Part shown: piece by piece, positions 1 through 9,151 of the stretch
Position numbering within the stretch: position 1 is the stretch's first letter
Layout of the letters: each line of letters begins with the position of its first letter
Source: Porphyra umbilicalis
Taxonomy: Eukaryota > Rhodophyta > Bangiophyceae > Bangiales > Bangiaceae
NCBI GenBank assembly: GCA_002049455.2
Contig: KV919270.1
Location: forward strand, 1-35,932
Direction of reading: 5' to 3'
Length of the DNA stretch: 35,932 nt
The notes under the pieces: model-generated
What the model saw: only the letters and a program-made list of their open reading frames with translations
What the model was told of the DNA's origin: nothing
The model's database searches: none
Position numbers and translations under genes: made by a program

Positions 1-1336
1 CAGTTGGAGGGTGCCCCGAGGCCGTGCCCCTCCCCAAAGCCACCACCACCCCCACCGCCACCACCCTTACCGCCGCCATCACCGCCACCGCCCTTACCGC
101 CGCCATCACCGCCACCGCCGTGGCCGCCGCCGCCGCGGCCGCTGACATCAACGCCACGGCCGCCGCCGCCATCGTCTCTGCCGCTGCCACCACCGCTGCC
201 GCCGCCGCCGCCGCCGTCACCGCAGCTGCCACCACCACCACTCCCACCACCGCCATCGCCGCGGGCGCCGCCACGACCACGGCCGCGGCCGCGGCCGCCG
301 CGCCCGAGCTCCGCCGCGTCGAGCTTGTGCACCCCCAGCTTGTGCTTTTTCAAATGCGTGTTTTGCTTGAAGCGCATGCCACACAAGTCACACCCGTAAG
401 CGCGCTCCCCCCCGTGCACCAGCCGCACGTGGCGTGAAAGGCCGTCACTAAACGCAAAGCGCTTCTCGCAGTGCGGGCAACACCGGTCCTTTTGCTTGAG
501 GTGCAGAGCCGCCACGTGCTTGACCATATTGGAGCGCTCTCCAAACCGACGCCCGCAGTGCGGACACGCGTGGCGGCGGGGGTAGGTGTGCACGCACGCC
601 ACGTGCTTGCGCAAGTCCCCGAGCCGCCCAAACGTGACGGGGCAGTGGGGGCACGCGTGAGGGGACGCCACCGACGCGGCGGCCGACGGGGATGGGGCGG
701 TCGCGGCGGCGGCGGTGGCGGCGGCTGCTGCCGCCGACGCTGCCGCCGACGCCGCCGCCACGCGTTCGGCCGACGCGCGGAGCACGTCGGTGGCCGTGGG
801 GTAGGCGAGTGGTGGGCCCATGGCGATGGGTGCCGGGTGCTTGACGCCCCTGCCGGCAACGGGCGGTCCGCCCAGCAGGGGGGGGAACGGCGCGCCGCGC
901 AGGTTACCTCCCAACTTCGCGGGAGGCACCACGGGCGCCACGCCGGTCCAGCCGCCGTAGTTCACATCCCCGCCACCGGCGCCCGACCCACAGCCCGACC
1001 CCGCGGCGCCACTGTCGGCCGCCACCGCTGACGCGGGGGCGTCGACGGCGCCACCGCCACCGACGCCCAACCTACCGCCCGTGCCCGCGTCGCCACCGCC
1101 GGCCGCCACTCTTGCGGTGGACGACGCGCCGCCGCTGCCGCCGATGCCACCGCCGCTGCCGCGGCCGCTGTCGCCGCAACCGCCCCCGCCGCCGCCGCCT
1201 CTGCCGCCGCCGCCGCTGCCGCCGCCGCCGAGGGGGGGGGGGGTGGCCACCGGCGTCCACCCCTCCCCGCGTGCCCGCCCCCATCCGCCTGCTCGCCGTT
1301 GAGCAGGAAAGAGATGCTATGCTTTCCGGTGCTCAT
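1..1336 (-). CDS. C2H2 zinc-finger protein, 3' end cut by window edge
   Basis: Probable nuclear DNA-binding protein. Read on the minus strand, four consecutive C2H2 fingers lie between about 655 and 328: CPHCPVTFGRLGDLRKHV.., CPHCGRRFGERSNMVKHV.., CPHCEKRFAFSDGLSRHV.. and CDLCGMRFKQNTHLKKHK.., each closing with H-x(3-4)-H. An Ala-rich linker precedes them and an RG/GGG-rich tail runs off the window at base 1. Upstream of the linker the frame stays open through PPAKLGGNLRGAPFPPLLGG and a Gly-rich stretch. The likely N-terminus MSTGKHSISFLLNGEQ begins at 1336; its FSISFLL-like core resembles short repressor-recruiting motifs of metazoan factors, which is only a resemblance. That start is one base out of frame with the fingers, and the two frames meet at a run of 12 G (1232-1243). 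Finger identity is certain; the start is inferred. Confidence 0.87.
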
Positions 1337-1722
1337 CGCGTCGCGCGACCGGGCACCGCGGGGGTGGGACGGGCGCCGACCTGCCGGTCGAAGGGGAGCC
1401 GCGTCGAGGGCGCCCGTGCGGCGCGACGTGTAGACGGTCAGCGAGAGAGAGGGGATGTCGGTCGCCCGCGTCACGCGGCGCCGAGACCCGGGACACGGGG
1501 TCGTGCGTCGGAGGGAGGCGAAGAGGCAGCGGCGGTCTCGCAGGTGGCGCCCGCGCACGTCGCCGCGGCCGGGTGACCAGGGCGCGCCGCCAGCGCGGTT
1601 GCGACGTGCGCCGGCGCCACGCCCCAAATCCCGGGGGGGGGGGGGCGCGTGACAGGCGCCGCCGCACTGCGGCCTGCAGGCGGTCGGGACACGGGGCGTG
1701 ATGCGTCAGCTTCTGATGCATT
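1337..1722. other. Upstream flank of the zinc-finger gene
   Basis: GC-rich DNA containing a run of G at about 1631-1645. The open frames here are short and look like compositional artefacts. This is where the promoter and 5' UTR of the minus-strand zinc-finger gene should lie, but I see no convincing TATA box or initiator. Confidence 0.4.
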
Positions 1723-1846
1723 CCCCAACGAATGCCCTACGACTCGCTCGTTGCGACAACGACCCAACGAATCCGCCATTTGTTGGGGCTGGTCGGGACC
1801 CAACATGTCCCAACAAGCAGCCCGACATGTCCCAGATTCGTTGGGG
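1723..1846. mobile_element. Small foldback/MITE-like element
   Basis: CCCCAACGAAT at 1723-1733 is matched exactly in inverted orientation by ATTCGTTGGGG at 1836-1846. A second CCCAACGAATC lies inside, with several CCCAACATGTCCC-like direct and inverted repeats. The flanks are similar but not identical (CTTCTGATGCAT against CTTCTTGCAT), so a degraded target duplication is possible. The island is less GC-rich than its surroundings and encodes nothing recognisable. Confidence 0.5.
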
Positions 1847-2289
1847 CTTCTTGCATGACTCTCTCGCGACTGAGGCTTATCGAGCCGCGGCAGGAGCGGG
1901 CTAAGGACGTCGAAAGAGCGTCAAAGTTGATGAAGTTGTTACAAAGACCGATGCCAACGCCGAGAGATGCAGAGAATTTGATGTCCATTGATGTTCAGCA
2001 CCCGTGGGATTGCTGCCGCGGGCGCCGCAGCCCCCGCAGCCGGGGTCGTCGCTATGTCACGCCGCGCGGCGCGCGCGCGCAGGTGGAGGGGGAGGGGGCG
2101 CCGCCGCGGCGGGTCGACGCGCCTCCCCGCCACCACCTCCGCCCGCTGTGGAGCGCCCGGCACTGACCCCCGTTGACTGGCGTCTCCCCTGCGGTGCGTC
2201 CTCCCCATGGGAAGTGCGCCCTCTCCCCCCCCGCGTCACCCACCGCTCGCTCCCTTCCCGCGAACTCCCGCCCCTTCTTCTTCCCACAG

Positions 2290-2690
2290 GTCCGGGCGCC
2301 TCAAACCGAGGCCGGCGACGCCACCCGCTACGTCCTCACTCGCCTGTTATGCCCCCTCTCAACCGCCCTCGCCAATCAAGTCTGGGACCTCCGCTCCGTG
2401 ACCGTCCAGGTAGCGGCAGCGGTCATTGCCACGCTTGCGCGGGCGCTCGGCCTTGCCTACGCCGACGCCGCCGCCGACCGCCGCCTCCCCGCGCTGCTCC
2501 GCGGCGCCGGCGCGACGGTGGCGGTCGTTGCGTCGGCGGTGGTCAGCGCAGCGACGGTGCAGCTCGAGGCGGGGGGGGCGGAGGTGCCCCCGTCGGCGGT
2601 GGCGGCACTGGCGGTCGGTCTCGCGAGCCGCCGCGGCACGCTGCTGGCGATGCGGCAGGATGCAGCGCCCGCTCCCGCCTGGAGACCGTC
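2290..2690 (+). pseudogene. TOG/CLASP-like HEAT-repeat fragment
   Basis: A frame starting at 2290, just after a good acceptor (TTCTTCTTCCCACAG), encodes about 130 residues that resemble part of a TOG domain of CLASP/XMAP215 microtubule-binding proteins. The order is R-Y-V-L-T-R-L-L-C-P-L-S, then NQVWDLRS, VAAAVIATLARALG, LPALLRGAGATVAVVASAVV and a further helix pair. The DLRS...LA..LG...LPALL spacing is typical of CLASP N-terminal domains. Immediately upstream, 'TPVDWRL' followed by a GTGCGT donor could be the preceding exon, but the two exons do not join in phase. Similarity fades after about 2690. It is most likely a gene relic or a fragment carried by a transposon; an intact gene with misread exons is less likely. 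Confidence 0.5.
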
Positions 2691-2699
2691 TACATCTGG

Positions 2700-3862
2700 T
2701 ATCAGGTTCCATATCCGGACTTACCCGCTTGCTGCTCGCGTGCACTTCGATTGCAGTAGCGACCCGAGTTCATTGCATTCCCACTCCGCGTCCGACAGAA
2801 GTCAAGGACAACTGCAGTACACAGAGGCCTTGAAAAAGCTGTGGCCAGGAATGCGTCTCACATGGCTCTGTCTCATGACAGGGCTCGTGGGAGATGTTCC
2901 CCGAATCCTTAACGAGTCCTCCAACAAACCCAGACGAATCGGGTGCTCGTTGGAACAACCAGTCCCAACACTTTTAGGACATGTTGAGGAAAATAACAAC
3001 TACTGACGATTGCCGTGGCAGCTGGAAGCGACCCAGCGGGGGTGCGTGCACCCCCTTTGCCAACGCCGTCTCTGTGCAAGGGACACGCGTGCGCCAACGA
3101 TGGCCAGCGACCGACACGGCACGCAGACGCCAGTCTGGGCGTACAGCGCGGACGGGAGAGTACCTGCGAATAACGCGGGACTGGATGTCAACATGGCAAT
3201 GGAGCCCGATTTAGGGCATTGGACCCCCCGACACCTGCAGTCACTCCACTGTCGCCAGCGTCATCTGCTGCGAGGACGACAGTCCCGTGTGACAAAAATG
3301 CGTCCGCCGCCTCGACGGCGGCGACATTAAAAAGCGACCGGCCTGGCGGTTGAGACCGATGCCGCATTTTATTGGTCGGTCCATTGCGAACACGCGAATC
3401 ATTCGGCCGGGAACGTGGGTAAGATGTCGGGTTTGGCCTCGCTCGAGCTGCTGCGACCGGTTCCAACACCTGACCACGTCAATGAGGGGCTGGAAGCTGA
3501 CGCGTCTGGCTCCATAACAGGGCCTGGCTGTGGCCGGACGACGGGTGGTCAGACACATTCCGCCTCCACAAGTCGCGAACGGAGAGCTATTCATTGAGGG
3601 TGGCGGCTCCCTTCCATTCTTCAGCTGTCTGTCCCTAACAGAAAGCCCCATCCAGTCGCATGGCCTGGGTCTCACAGACGACAGCTTGGATGATGGCCAA
3701 TGGCGTGGCACCACAGACCCAACAGTGTGAGGACAGAGCGGACAGTTCCCACGACCAATTGCGAAAAACTGTAAGCTGGACTCGTGAGCAGTGGCCAATA
3801 AATTCATACACGCTCACAACAGTCGGGGGGGGGGTCAGTCGGGGGGGGGGGTTAGCACATTT
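2700..3862. other. Intergenic DNA without a supported gene
   Basis: An AT-richer block at 2880-3000 contains CCAACA/CGTTGG motifs related to those in the MITE at 1723, without clean inverted termini. Open frames on both strands up to 188 codons show no recognisable domain and contain scattered Cys, Trp and Pro typical of non-coding frames. Two runs of G at about 3825-3850 end the block. Confidence 0.4.
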
Positions 3863-5027
3863 CTAGCGAATGATTGGCCGAGGCTTCAACGACTCCATCA
3901 GGGTCATGATGTGCCCGTGCAAGCAAACGACAGTGCCCTCGTGGGTGTGGCGCGACGGTATGCCTACCCTACCCCCGCACGCCCCCCCCCCGCCTCGCCG
4001 CCCGTGACGGCGGGGCGCGGGCGGGGGTGGGAGCCCGCCCCCCCCCCACTGCAACGGGTGAACGCTCCCGCAACACGCCGCCGCGGGCGCCCCGCCGGCC
4101 GGCCGCGGCGGCGGCCGCGGCGGCGCCGCTGCCCACGTCGCCACCGGCCGACGCGATCGTCGACGGCGGCCCCGCTGGCGCCGTTGCCTCCACTCCCGCC
4201 GGCGCCGCCCCGCCAGTGGGCGGGGCGGTGCGCGGCACGGGTGGCGGCGCGGGGGTCCTCCGCACGCCCGGTGGGGGGGCGCGGGGGGCCGCCTCGCCCC
4301 CCGCCCAGCCCGACAGGGGCCCCGCGTGTGGGGCGTGGAGGGCGGGCGGCGCGTCGTCCCACGGGGTGCCCACCTCGGCCACGGGCGGCGCGTCCACCTC
4401 CATCCCCCCCCGTCAAAGTCCGCCTCGACGCCGTCGGCGGCCGCGGCGGCCAAGCCCGCCATCAGGGGCGGCATGCCGGCCGCCGCTGCCGCCTCGGCGT
4501 CGACCGCCGCCGCCTCAAGGCGGTCGGCGAGCGTCGGCGACGGGGCGCCCCTACCGCCGCCACCGGCGCCACCCCCACTGCCCGCCGAGGGCGCCCCCCC
4601 CGCCACGCCGCCCTCCGAGGCCGCCTCGCCATCGTCGGCCGTCCCGGTGCGAGCCGTGCCCGCTGCCCCCGTCGACGCACCGTCGTCGGCGTCGACCTCA
4701 ATGGCCAAGCCGCCGCCGCCGCCACCCACCGACAGTGGTGCCGCCGCCGCCACCCACCGACGGTGGTGCCGCCGTCGCCGGGGCCGCCACGGCCCCGCTG
4801 CCGCCCGTCGCCGCCGCCGAGGCGGTTAGCGCCGACAGCGCGCCCGCCCGCGGGCGGCGGCCCGTCGGCGCCACCGCCCGCCGCGGCCGCGCGTCGTCGC
4901 GCAGCAGCGCCGAGGCGGCGGGCCACAGGGGCGCCACGGGGAAAAAGGCGGGCGTCGCCGCCCGCGCGGCGGCGAGGCCCGAGAGCGTGCGGAAGGGGGA
5001 GACGTGGAAGAAGGTGAGGGTGCCCAT
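3863..5027 (-). CDS. Unidentified protein, frame broken at least three times
   Basis: Minus-strand gene with a plausible start at 5027, MGTLTFFHVSPFRTLSGLAA, an N-terminus that could be an organelle transit peptide (Ser/Thr/Arg/Ala-rich, no early acidic residues). The frame runs to a TGA near 4700, but from 4753 another frame reads LSVGGGGGGLAIEVDADDG and continues through an acidic, Ala/Gly-rich segment. Near the run of 8 C at about 4400 the sensible reading moves to MEVDAPPVAEVGTPWDD. Near the run of 10 C at about 3980 it returns to end with HTHEGTVVCLHGHIMTL and a stop at 3863. The first break is explained by a 28-bp tandem duplication. No domain is recognised. It is either a decaying gene or an intact one with sequence errors. 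Confidence 0.5.
4723..4784. repeat. 28-bp tandem duplication inside the gene at 3863-5027
   Basis: On the minus strand the unit reads about ACCACYGTCGGTGGGTGGCG plus GGC triplets and occurs twice in a row, once as 28 nt and once with an extra GGC (31 nt). Twenty-eight is not a multiple of three, so the duplication shifts the frame. Removing one unit joins ...AATAAPLSVGGGGG and LAIEVDADDG in a single frame. Confidence 0.7.
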
Positions 5028-5650
5028 GGTGGCCGGGGGGTGAGGGGGGGGGGGGGGGGGGGGGAGCGCGCGGGGGCAGAGCGGGGGCAGCGAACCGATG
5101 GCGTGGCCGACGCAACCGTCGCGCGGGCACGGGCAGGGCGGGCGGCGCGCCGGCAGGGGGGGAGTGGTGGGCGGCGAAGCGGCCGGGGCGGCGGGGCGGC
5201 GGGGCGGCACGGCGGTGGAACCACAGTGGGCGCAGCGGCGCCCCGGGAGGGGGGGGCCGCAGGCGCTGCCAGCGCGGCCGTGGTGGGGGGGGACCCCCTG
5301 CCAGCGCGGCCGTGGTGGGGGGGGACCCCCCCCCACCACGGCAGCGCCCGCGCACCCGGGTACCCGGGTGCGCACCCGGGTGCGGCCGCGCAACCCGGGT
5401 GCGCACCCGGGTGCGGCCGCGCAACCTCGGAGGTTGCGCCCGCCGCGGTTGGCCCATCGTCACGGCTACACCAATCGCCATCGGTCGACATCCAAAGCCC
5501 ATCGGTACCCAACAGAGTTTTCGATGTGCGTTTTTACCGCCTGTGGAGGCCCTCCGATTTGACAGCGAAAGCCATCGGCGGATGGGCTTTTTAGGCCGGC
5601 GCGACTGGAGACACGCGACCAGGATGCGGGGCACGCCCATTTCTTCCCCT
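5028..5650. repeat. CpG-rich upstream block with short tandem repeats
   Basis: Holds a run of G at 5043-5063, a 32-33-bp unit (CTGCCAGCGCGGCCGTGG followed by a G/C run) repeated at 5266 and 5298, and repeats of CCCGGGTGCGCA with GCGGCCGCGCAA between 5355 and 5440. At 5490-5600 two AAAGCCCATC / GATGGGCTTT arms form a weak inverted repeat. No gene is supported. It may include the promoter of the minus-strand gene starting at 5027. Confidence 0.5.
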
Positions 5651-5652
5651 CC

Positions 5653-6390
5653 TCACTCAGGGCCGCGCGGAGCGCATTCGTTATCTGATTGGTCCAGCAC
5701 ATGCGCGACGAGGCGGTGGTGAATCTCATCCTTGCTGTTGCGGACACCCCCCGCGACGCCCACGCCGTCCGCCCCGCCCCGAGCATGCGACGCCGCACAG
5801 TGGCACAGACGCGCCCGCCGCCAACCTGTTGACCTCCTCTTCCACCCGTCCCCCACCCCACCCCCCCCCACCCCGTCCCCGCCCGCCGGGGCGTTGCGGC
5901 CGACACGGCGCCATAGACGCGTCGGTCGCGTCGCCCTCTGAAGCGCGGTCATTGTTTTTCCCCTCGGGCCTCCCCGCCTCGCCGTTGTTCGAGCGCCGCC
6001 GCCCGTCGCCGCCGCCGCCCCGAGGCCCGCCGCCCCCCCCCCCCATCGGCCGCCACGTCGCCCCCGCCAGTCGGCAAAGCGGCCACCGCGGGTCCCCCCC
6101 CCCCCCCTTCCCCCCCCCACTGCTCCCCCCTCCCGCCCCACCCTCCCGCCTTTGGCGCAGCCGCCCCTGTGTCTCCCCCCGTGGAGTCTGACCGGGGCCG
6201 CCCCCCCCTCCCCGCCTGCGACGCATACCGCCTGCGCGTGGGCTGCTGCGCGGCGGCGGCGGTGCTCTGTGCCCCCGCGCTCTCTGCGGCTTTTCGATCG
6301 GCTGCCTGGCGGGTGTCGGCCACTGGTCGGCAGGCGGCATGGGGCGGCCGACGCGGGTGCGCCCCGAGTTGGCGCTCGTCCCCCCCGTGA
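5653..6390 (-). CDS. Possible coding region, unidentified
   Basis: A minus-strand frame ends at 5653 with a well-mixed C-terminus, VRNSKDEIHHRLVAHVLDQS, unlike the surrounding low-complexity frames. Further upstream, Gly/Arg-rich and Ala/Gln-rich stretches are open in more than one frame and broken by several C runs (for example 6014-6045 and 6094-6120). No start codon stands out and no domain is recognised. It may be the last exon of a Gly-rich protein or a chance frame. Confidence 0.25.
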   Translation of the reverse strand, partial: SRGGRAPTRGAPASAAPCRLPTSGRHPPGSRSKSRRERGGTEHRRRRAAAHAQAVCVAGGEGGAAPVRLHGGRHRGGCAKGGRVGREGGAVGGGRGGGGTRGGRFADWRGRRGGRWGGGAAGLGAAAATGGGARTTARRGGPRGKTMTALQRATRPTRLWRRVGRNAPAGGDGVGGGGVGDGWKRRSTGWRRARLCHCAASHARGGADGVGVAGGVRNSKDEIHHRLVAHVLDQSDNECAPRGPE

Positions 6391-6397
6391 GGTGGTA

Positions 6398-7337
6398 CAG
6401 TCAATATCCGGTTATATATCACCCTTGCGCACATTGTAGCCCCTGCTCCAGCGATGCATTCTTGTGGCGCACCGTGCTGGGACGTCGTGCATCGTCCCTG
6501 CCGAGACCCAGATCGGGCCTCGAATCAAGCCCGATCGCGAGGTTCTCTGTCACAAACTGGCTGGGTGTCCACGGTCGATCGCGTTGGGAATGCTTCAATT
6601 ACGGATTTGATTGCACGTGAGACTGCGACCTCGTGTGCTCTTCCGACCGGATCCAACGCCAAGACAAGGCAGACTCGCTCAGGCAGCCTTCGACTTAGCC
6701 AGGGACGTGGCCCTCTTACCCCCCCACCCCCCAGCCCGCGTCCAGACCTGCCCCCTCCCCTCCCACGATATGTATCAGCGTGAACAAATAGCAACAGAAA
6801 TTGTCGTGATTACTTCATATCGCAATGAGACGTTTGTGGTCTTGGGACCGACGACAACTTAAGCGATGCAAGGGAAAACTCATCCTTCTTCGAGGTCCAT
6901 GTCACCCTCACTCCCATCACTCTCAGAGACCCCGCTTTGCGGCAGGTCCTCACTCCCGTCATCGTCAGAGTCCCCGCTATCCGACAGCTCATCCCGCCGC
7001 TCCGCGGTCCCCTCACAGTCACAGACCCGGCTGTTCTGCAGGCCCTCACTCCGTGCACCGCGCGCGTCGGAGCCCCCCGCCCGCTTTTCAAACAAAATCT
7101 CGTCGGGTGTCGCAGCCAGCACACCCTCGTCATCCTCGACTGACAGCCACTCCTGCACCGCCATCTCTCGTGCGGCCATTGCGGCATTCAATTCCTCTGG
7201 ATTGGGCTTTTTGCCGACTGTATGCCAGATGACGATCGAGGTTGGCTACTGATCGAGTAGAGAATGTCGATCGAGAATCTCCCAGTTATATATCACCCTG
7301 ATATATAACTGGAGCGTATATAACCGGATATAGACTG
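6398..7337 (-). mobile_element. Tc1/mariner-superfamily element, degraded
   Basis: CAGTCAATATCCGGTTATAT at the left end (from 6398) is matched in inverted orientation by the right end (to 7337, reading CAGTCTATATCCGGTTATAT on the minus strand). Each end is flanked by TA (6396-6397 and 7338-7339), the target duplication typical of Tc1/mariner. The 940-bp length and the absence of a DDE core mean the element is internally deleted. Its only coding trace is an acidic C-terminal tail on the minus strand. An internal perfect inverted repeat at 7282-7312 (CCAGTTATATATCA, 3-base loop) lies just inside the right end. Confidence 0.75.
6880..7240 (-). pseudogene. C-terminal tail of a pogo/Tigger-like transposase
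   Basis: Inside the Tc1/mariner element the minus strand reads IVIWHTVGKKPNPEELNAAM, then AREMAVQEWLSVEDDEGV, and a long acidic Ser/Asp/Glu tail ending at 6880. Transposases of the pogo/Tigger branch often end in such an acidic tail after the DDE domain. No catalytic motif remains upstream, where the element's other end follows. The family is inferred from the element's TA duplications and the tail's character, not from a conserved motif; another Tc1/mariner lineage is possible. Confidence 0.4.
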
Positions 7338-7398
7338 TACTGAAAGCGCGTACGCGAAAACACCCTGGCCTGGAGTTGTGCTGTGATCGAAGACAATT

Positions 7399-7418
7399 CC
7401 CTGGCCTTTAGGACAGGG
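7399..7418. repeat. 20-bp inverted-repeat arm, left
   Basis: CCCTGGCCTTTAGGACAGGG at 7399-7418 is the exact reverse complement of 11049-11068. A related site, CCTGAAGGCCAGGG, lies at 8062-8075. The pair could be termini of an element spanning 7399-11068, or outer parts of the ends of the CACAGCCTTCGAT element family. Confidence 0.5.
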
Positions 7419-7476
7419 TGTTCTCAAAGTGTAGTGATGCACACATATACTTAGATCACGGGACTTGCTCTCCGTT

Positions 7477-7758
7477 TCAGAGGTGGCAGTCTGCATTCGT
7501 GTCCTCAGGGATCTGAGAGCGTGTCAGCGTTGGAAGGGTCGCGATGACGCTAAAAGCGAATAGAGTTAAGTGGCTGAGAAGGACTGTCCTGCCACAGGGG
7601 TCACAGTGCGCCTGCCCCCCTACCCCGCCGCCCCGAGTTGCGCGCGGCGACCGCGCGCGGCGACTTCCGGGGTTCGACCCGCCCACGATGACCCGCGGGT
7701 GATCGTGCCTGCGGGCCAGCTTCTGTAGCGGCGGCTCGTCGGCAATTTCTGACGCCAT
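7477..7758 (-). CDS. Small unidentified open frame
   Basis: A 93-residue minus-strand frame starts MASEIADEPPLQKLARRHDH and ends with a hydrophobic segment, TVLLSHLTLFAFSVIATL, that could cross a membrane, then IPEDTNADCHL. The N-terminal composition is balanced, unlike neighbouring low-complexity frames, but no family is recognised and the middle is Arg/Ser/Gly-rich. It could be a 5' exon, a relic or chance. Confidence 0.2.
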   Translation of the reverse strand: MASEIADEPPLQKLARRHDHPRVIVGGSNPGSRRARSPRATRGGGVGGQAHCDPCGRTVLLSHLTLFAFSVIATLPTLTRSQIPEDTNADCHL

Positions 7759-8129
7759 CGAGCGGCGCGGTTGGAGGCGCCCCGTCGCGCGGCGGTCGGT
7801 CCCACCCGCCCGCCCGTGCGCCGTGTCGGCCGCCCCGCCCGCCGTGCGCAGGTGCGCTGCGCAGCGGAGTGACGGCCCCTCTGGTGGGTGTCGCGCGACG
7901 CCGGCGGGCCGCCGCCGCTGTCGGGGCGGCGGCGGCACTCCTTTCCCCGCCCCGCGCGCCCCCCGCCACGGCAACGTGGCTGTATGTGCCCCCGTGCGCG
8001 CTCGCAGCCATGGGGCGGGCCGGCATGCCCCATGTCGATGCGTCGCCGAGCGCGCCACCGCCCTGAAGGCCAGGGTATTGCACGCACGTGCCTGGAATTC
8101 TATACGAGTAAGTTCTGGAGCATTATTTA

Positions 8130-8365
8130 TGGCGCGTCGCCAAAGAATGATCGGATCTGAGAAACGCTCACAGCAAGTCACAGCAGTTCACAGCAGCTCA
8201 CAACACAGAATTTAAAATTGCTGTGATCGTCCTTGCCTCCCACAGAGCCATCCAGGAGCCCTCAGCATGCAATTTTATTTCAAAGCACAGTCACAGCACG
8301 GTCACAGCATGCTGCAACTTGCTGTGGAACTTGCTCGGATCCGATCATTCTTTGGCGACGCGCCA
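8130..8365. mobile_element. 236-bp MITE with 30-bp perfect arms and TA duplication
   Basis: The arm beginning TATGGCGCGTCGCCAAAGAA (8128-8157) is perfectly repeated in inverted orientation at 8338-8367. The outermost TA on each side fits a TA target duplication, suggesting a Tc1/mariner-type MITE. The interior carries repeated TCACAGCA / TGCTGTGA motifs (about 8168-8205 and 8287-8325) and no gene. It is much richer in AT than its surroundings. Confidence 0.85.
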
Positions 8366-8368
8366 TAG

Positions 8369-9143
8369 ACTTGAAGCATGCCGCGTCGCGCTTCACTTGG
8401 CACGTGGTTATATTTTTCATGCACTGCATTGGTTTTTATTTTTATGTCATTGCGGGCGTCCACGGGCAGGCGCGCGCGCCAGAGCCGTCCGCCCCGGTGC
8501 GCGCCGGTCCCCCACCCAGGCGACGCCGTGCTTGCGACAGTCCCAAGCCACGCACGGCTCGCCGACAGCCTCACCCCCCCCAGCCCACCGGCCTCACACC
8601 CACGTCCGCCTCCGCCGCCGCTACCGCGCAGTCCACCCACCCCCTGGGGCAAACGCCACGCCACTCCCGCCCCCTCGTCCATGATGGCTAGGCTTGTTGC
8701 CAGTAGCAAGCCTATCGCAGCAGGGGGCGCGGGCGCAGGGTCCGCCGCCGCCGCCGTAGGGGCTGCCACCGGCTAGCCAGCGGCGTCTTCACCTCTCCCC
8801 CCTCCAGCCCCACGGCCCCTCAACCCCTCCACAGCCCCCCGAACGTACCCCCCTGTCCGTTCTCCTCCCCCCACGACGTACCGCGCGGTCAGTTGTGCGA
8901 CATCCCGCACGGCCGGATCCGCCACCGCGACACCACCACCCCCTCGCACGGGCCACACGCACGACGCCGCCCTCTCCTCGTCACAGGTCCGCGCACAGAA
9001 CCACGCGGGCAGCTGCGTCACGCCACTCGCGACTGCCCGCTTCAGTCACTGCGCGCCACGGTCACACCACATTCCACGACTCTCGGCCGTCCCCGATCTT
9101 GGCCCTCTCCTGCGCGTTCAAAATTTTGAAGAACAAAAACACC
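8369..9143. other. GC-rich spacer between MITE and hAT element
   Basis: No supported gene. Frames on both strands are Pro/Arg/Ala-rich. A minus-strand frame ending at 8773 reads TQLPAWFCARTCDEERAAS and a plus-strand CTCCTCGTCACAG acceptor lies near 8980; neither connects to a recognisable protein. Confidence 0.35.
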
Positions 9144-9151
9144 GTCCAGAG

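Noticed and set aside
1..437. Pro-rich and Ala-rich plus-strand open frames at the left edge
   Set aside because: They are antisense shadows of the Gly-rich tail and last fingers of the minus-strand zinc-finger gene.
2880..3000. An inverted partner of the 1723-1846 MITE enclosing the TOG fragment
   Set aside because: Shared CCAACA/CGTTGG words are present, but no continuous alignment or clean terminus could be found.
5490..5600. AAAGCCCATC/GATGGGCTTT as a MITE or terminator hairpin
   Set aside because: Arms are only 10 bp and 80 bp apart, with no flanking duplication. The eukaryotic context makes a bacterial terminator irrelevant.
7660..7700. A GGTTCGACCC sequence as a tRNA T-arm
   Set aside because: No matching acceptor, D-arm or anticodon arm at the right spacing.
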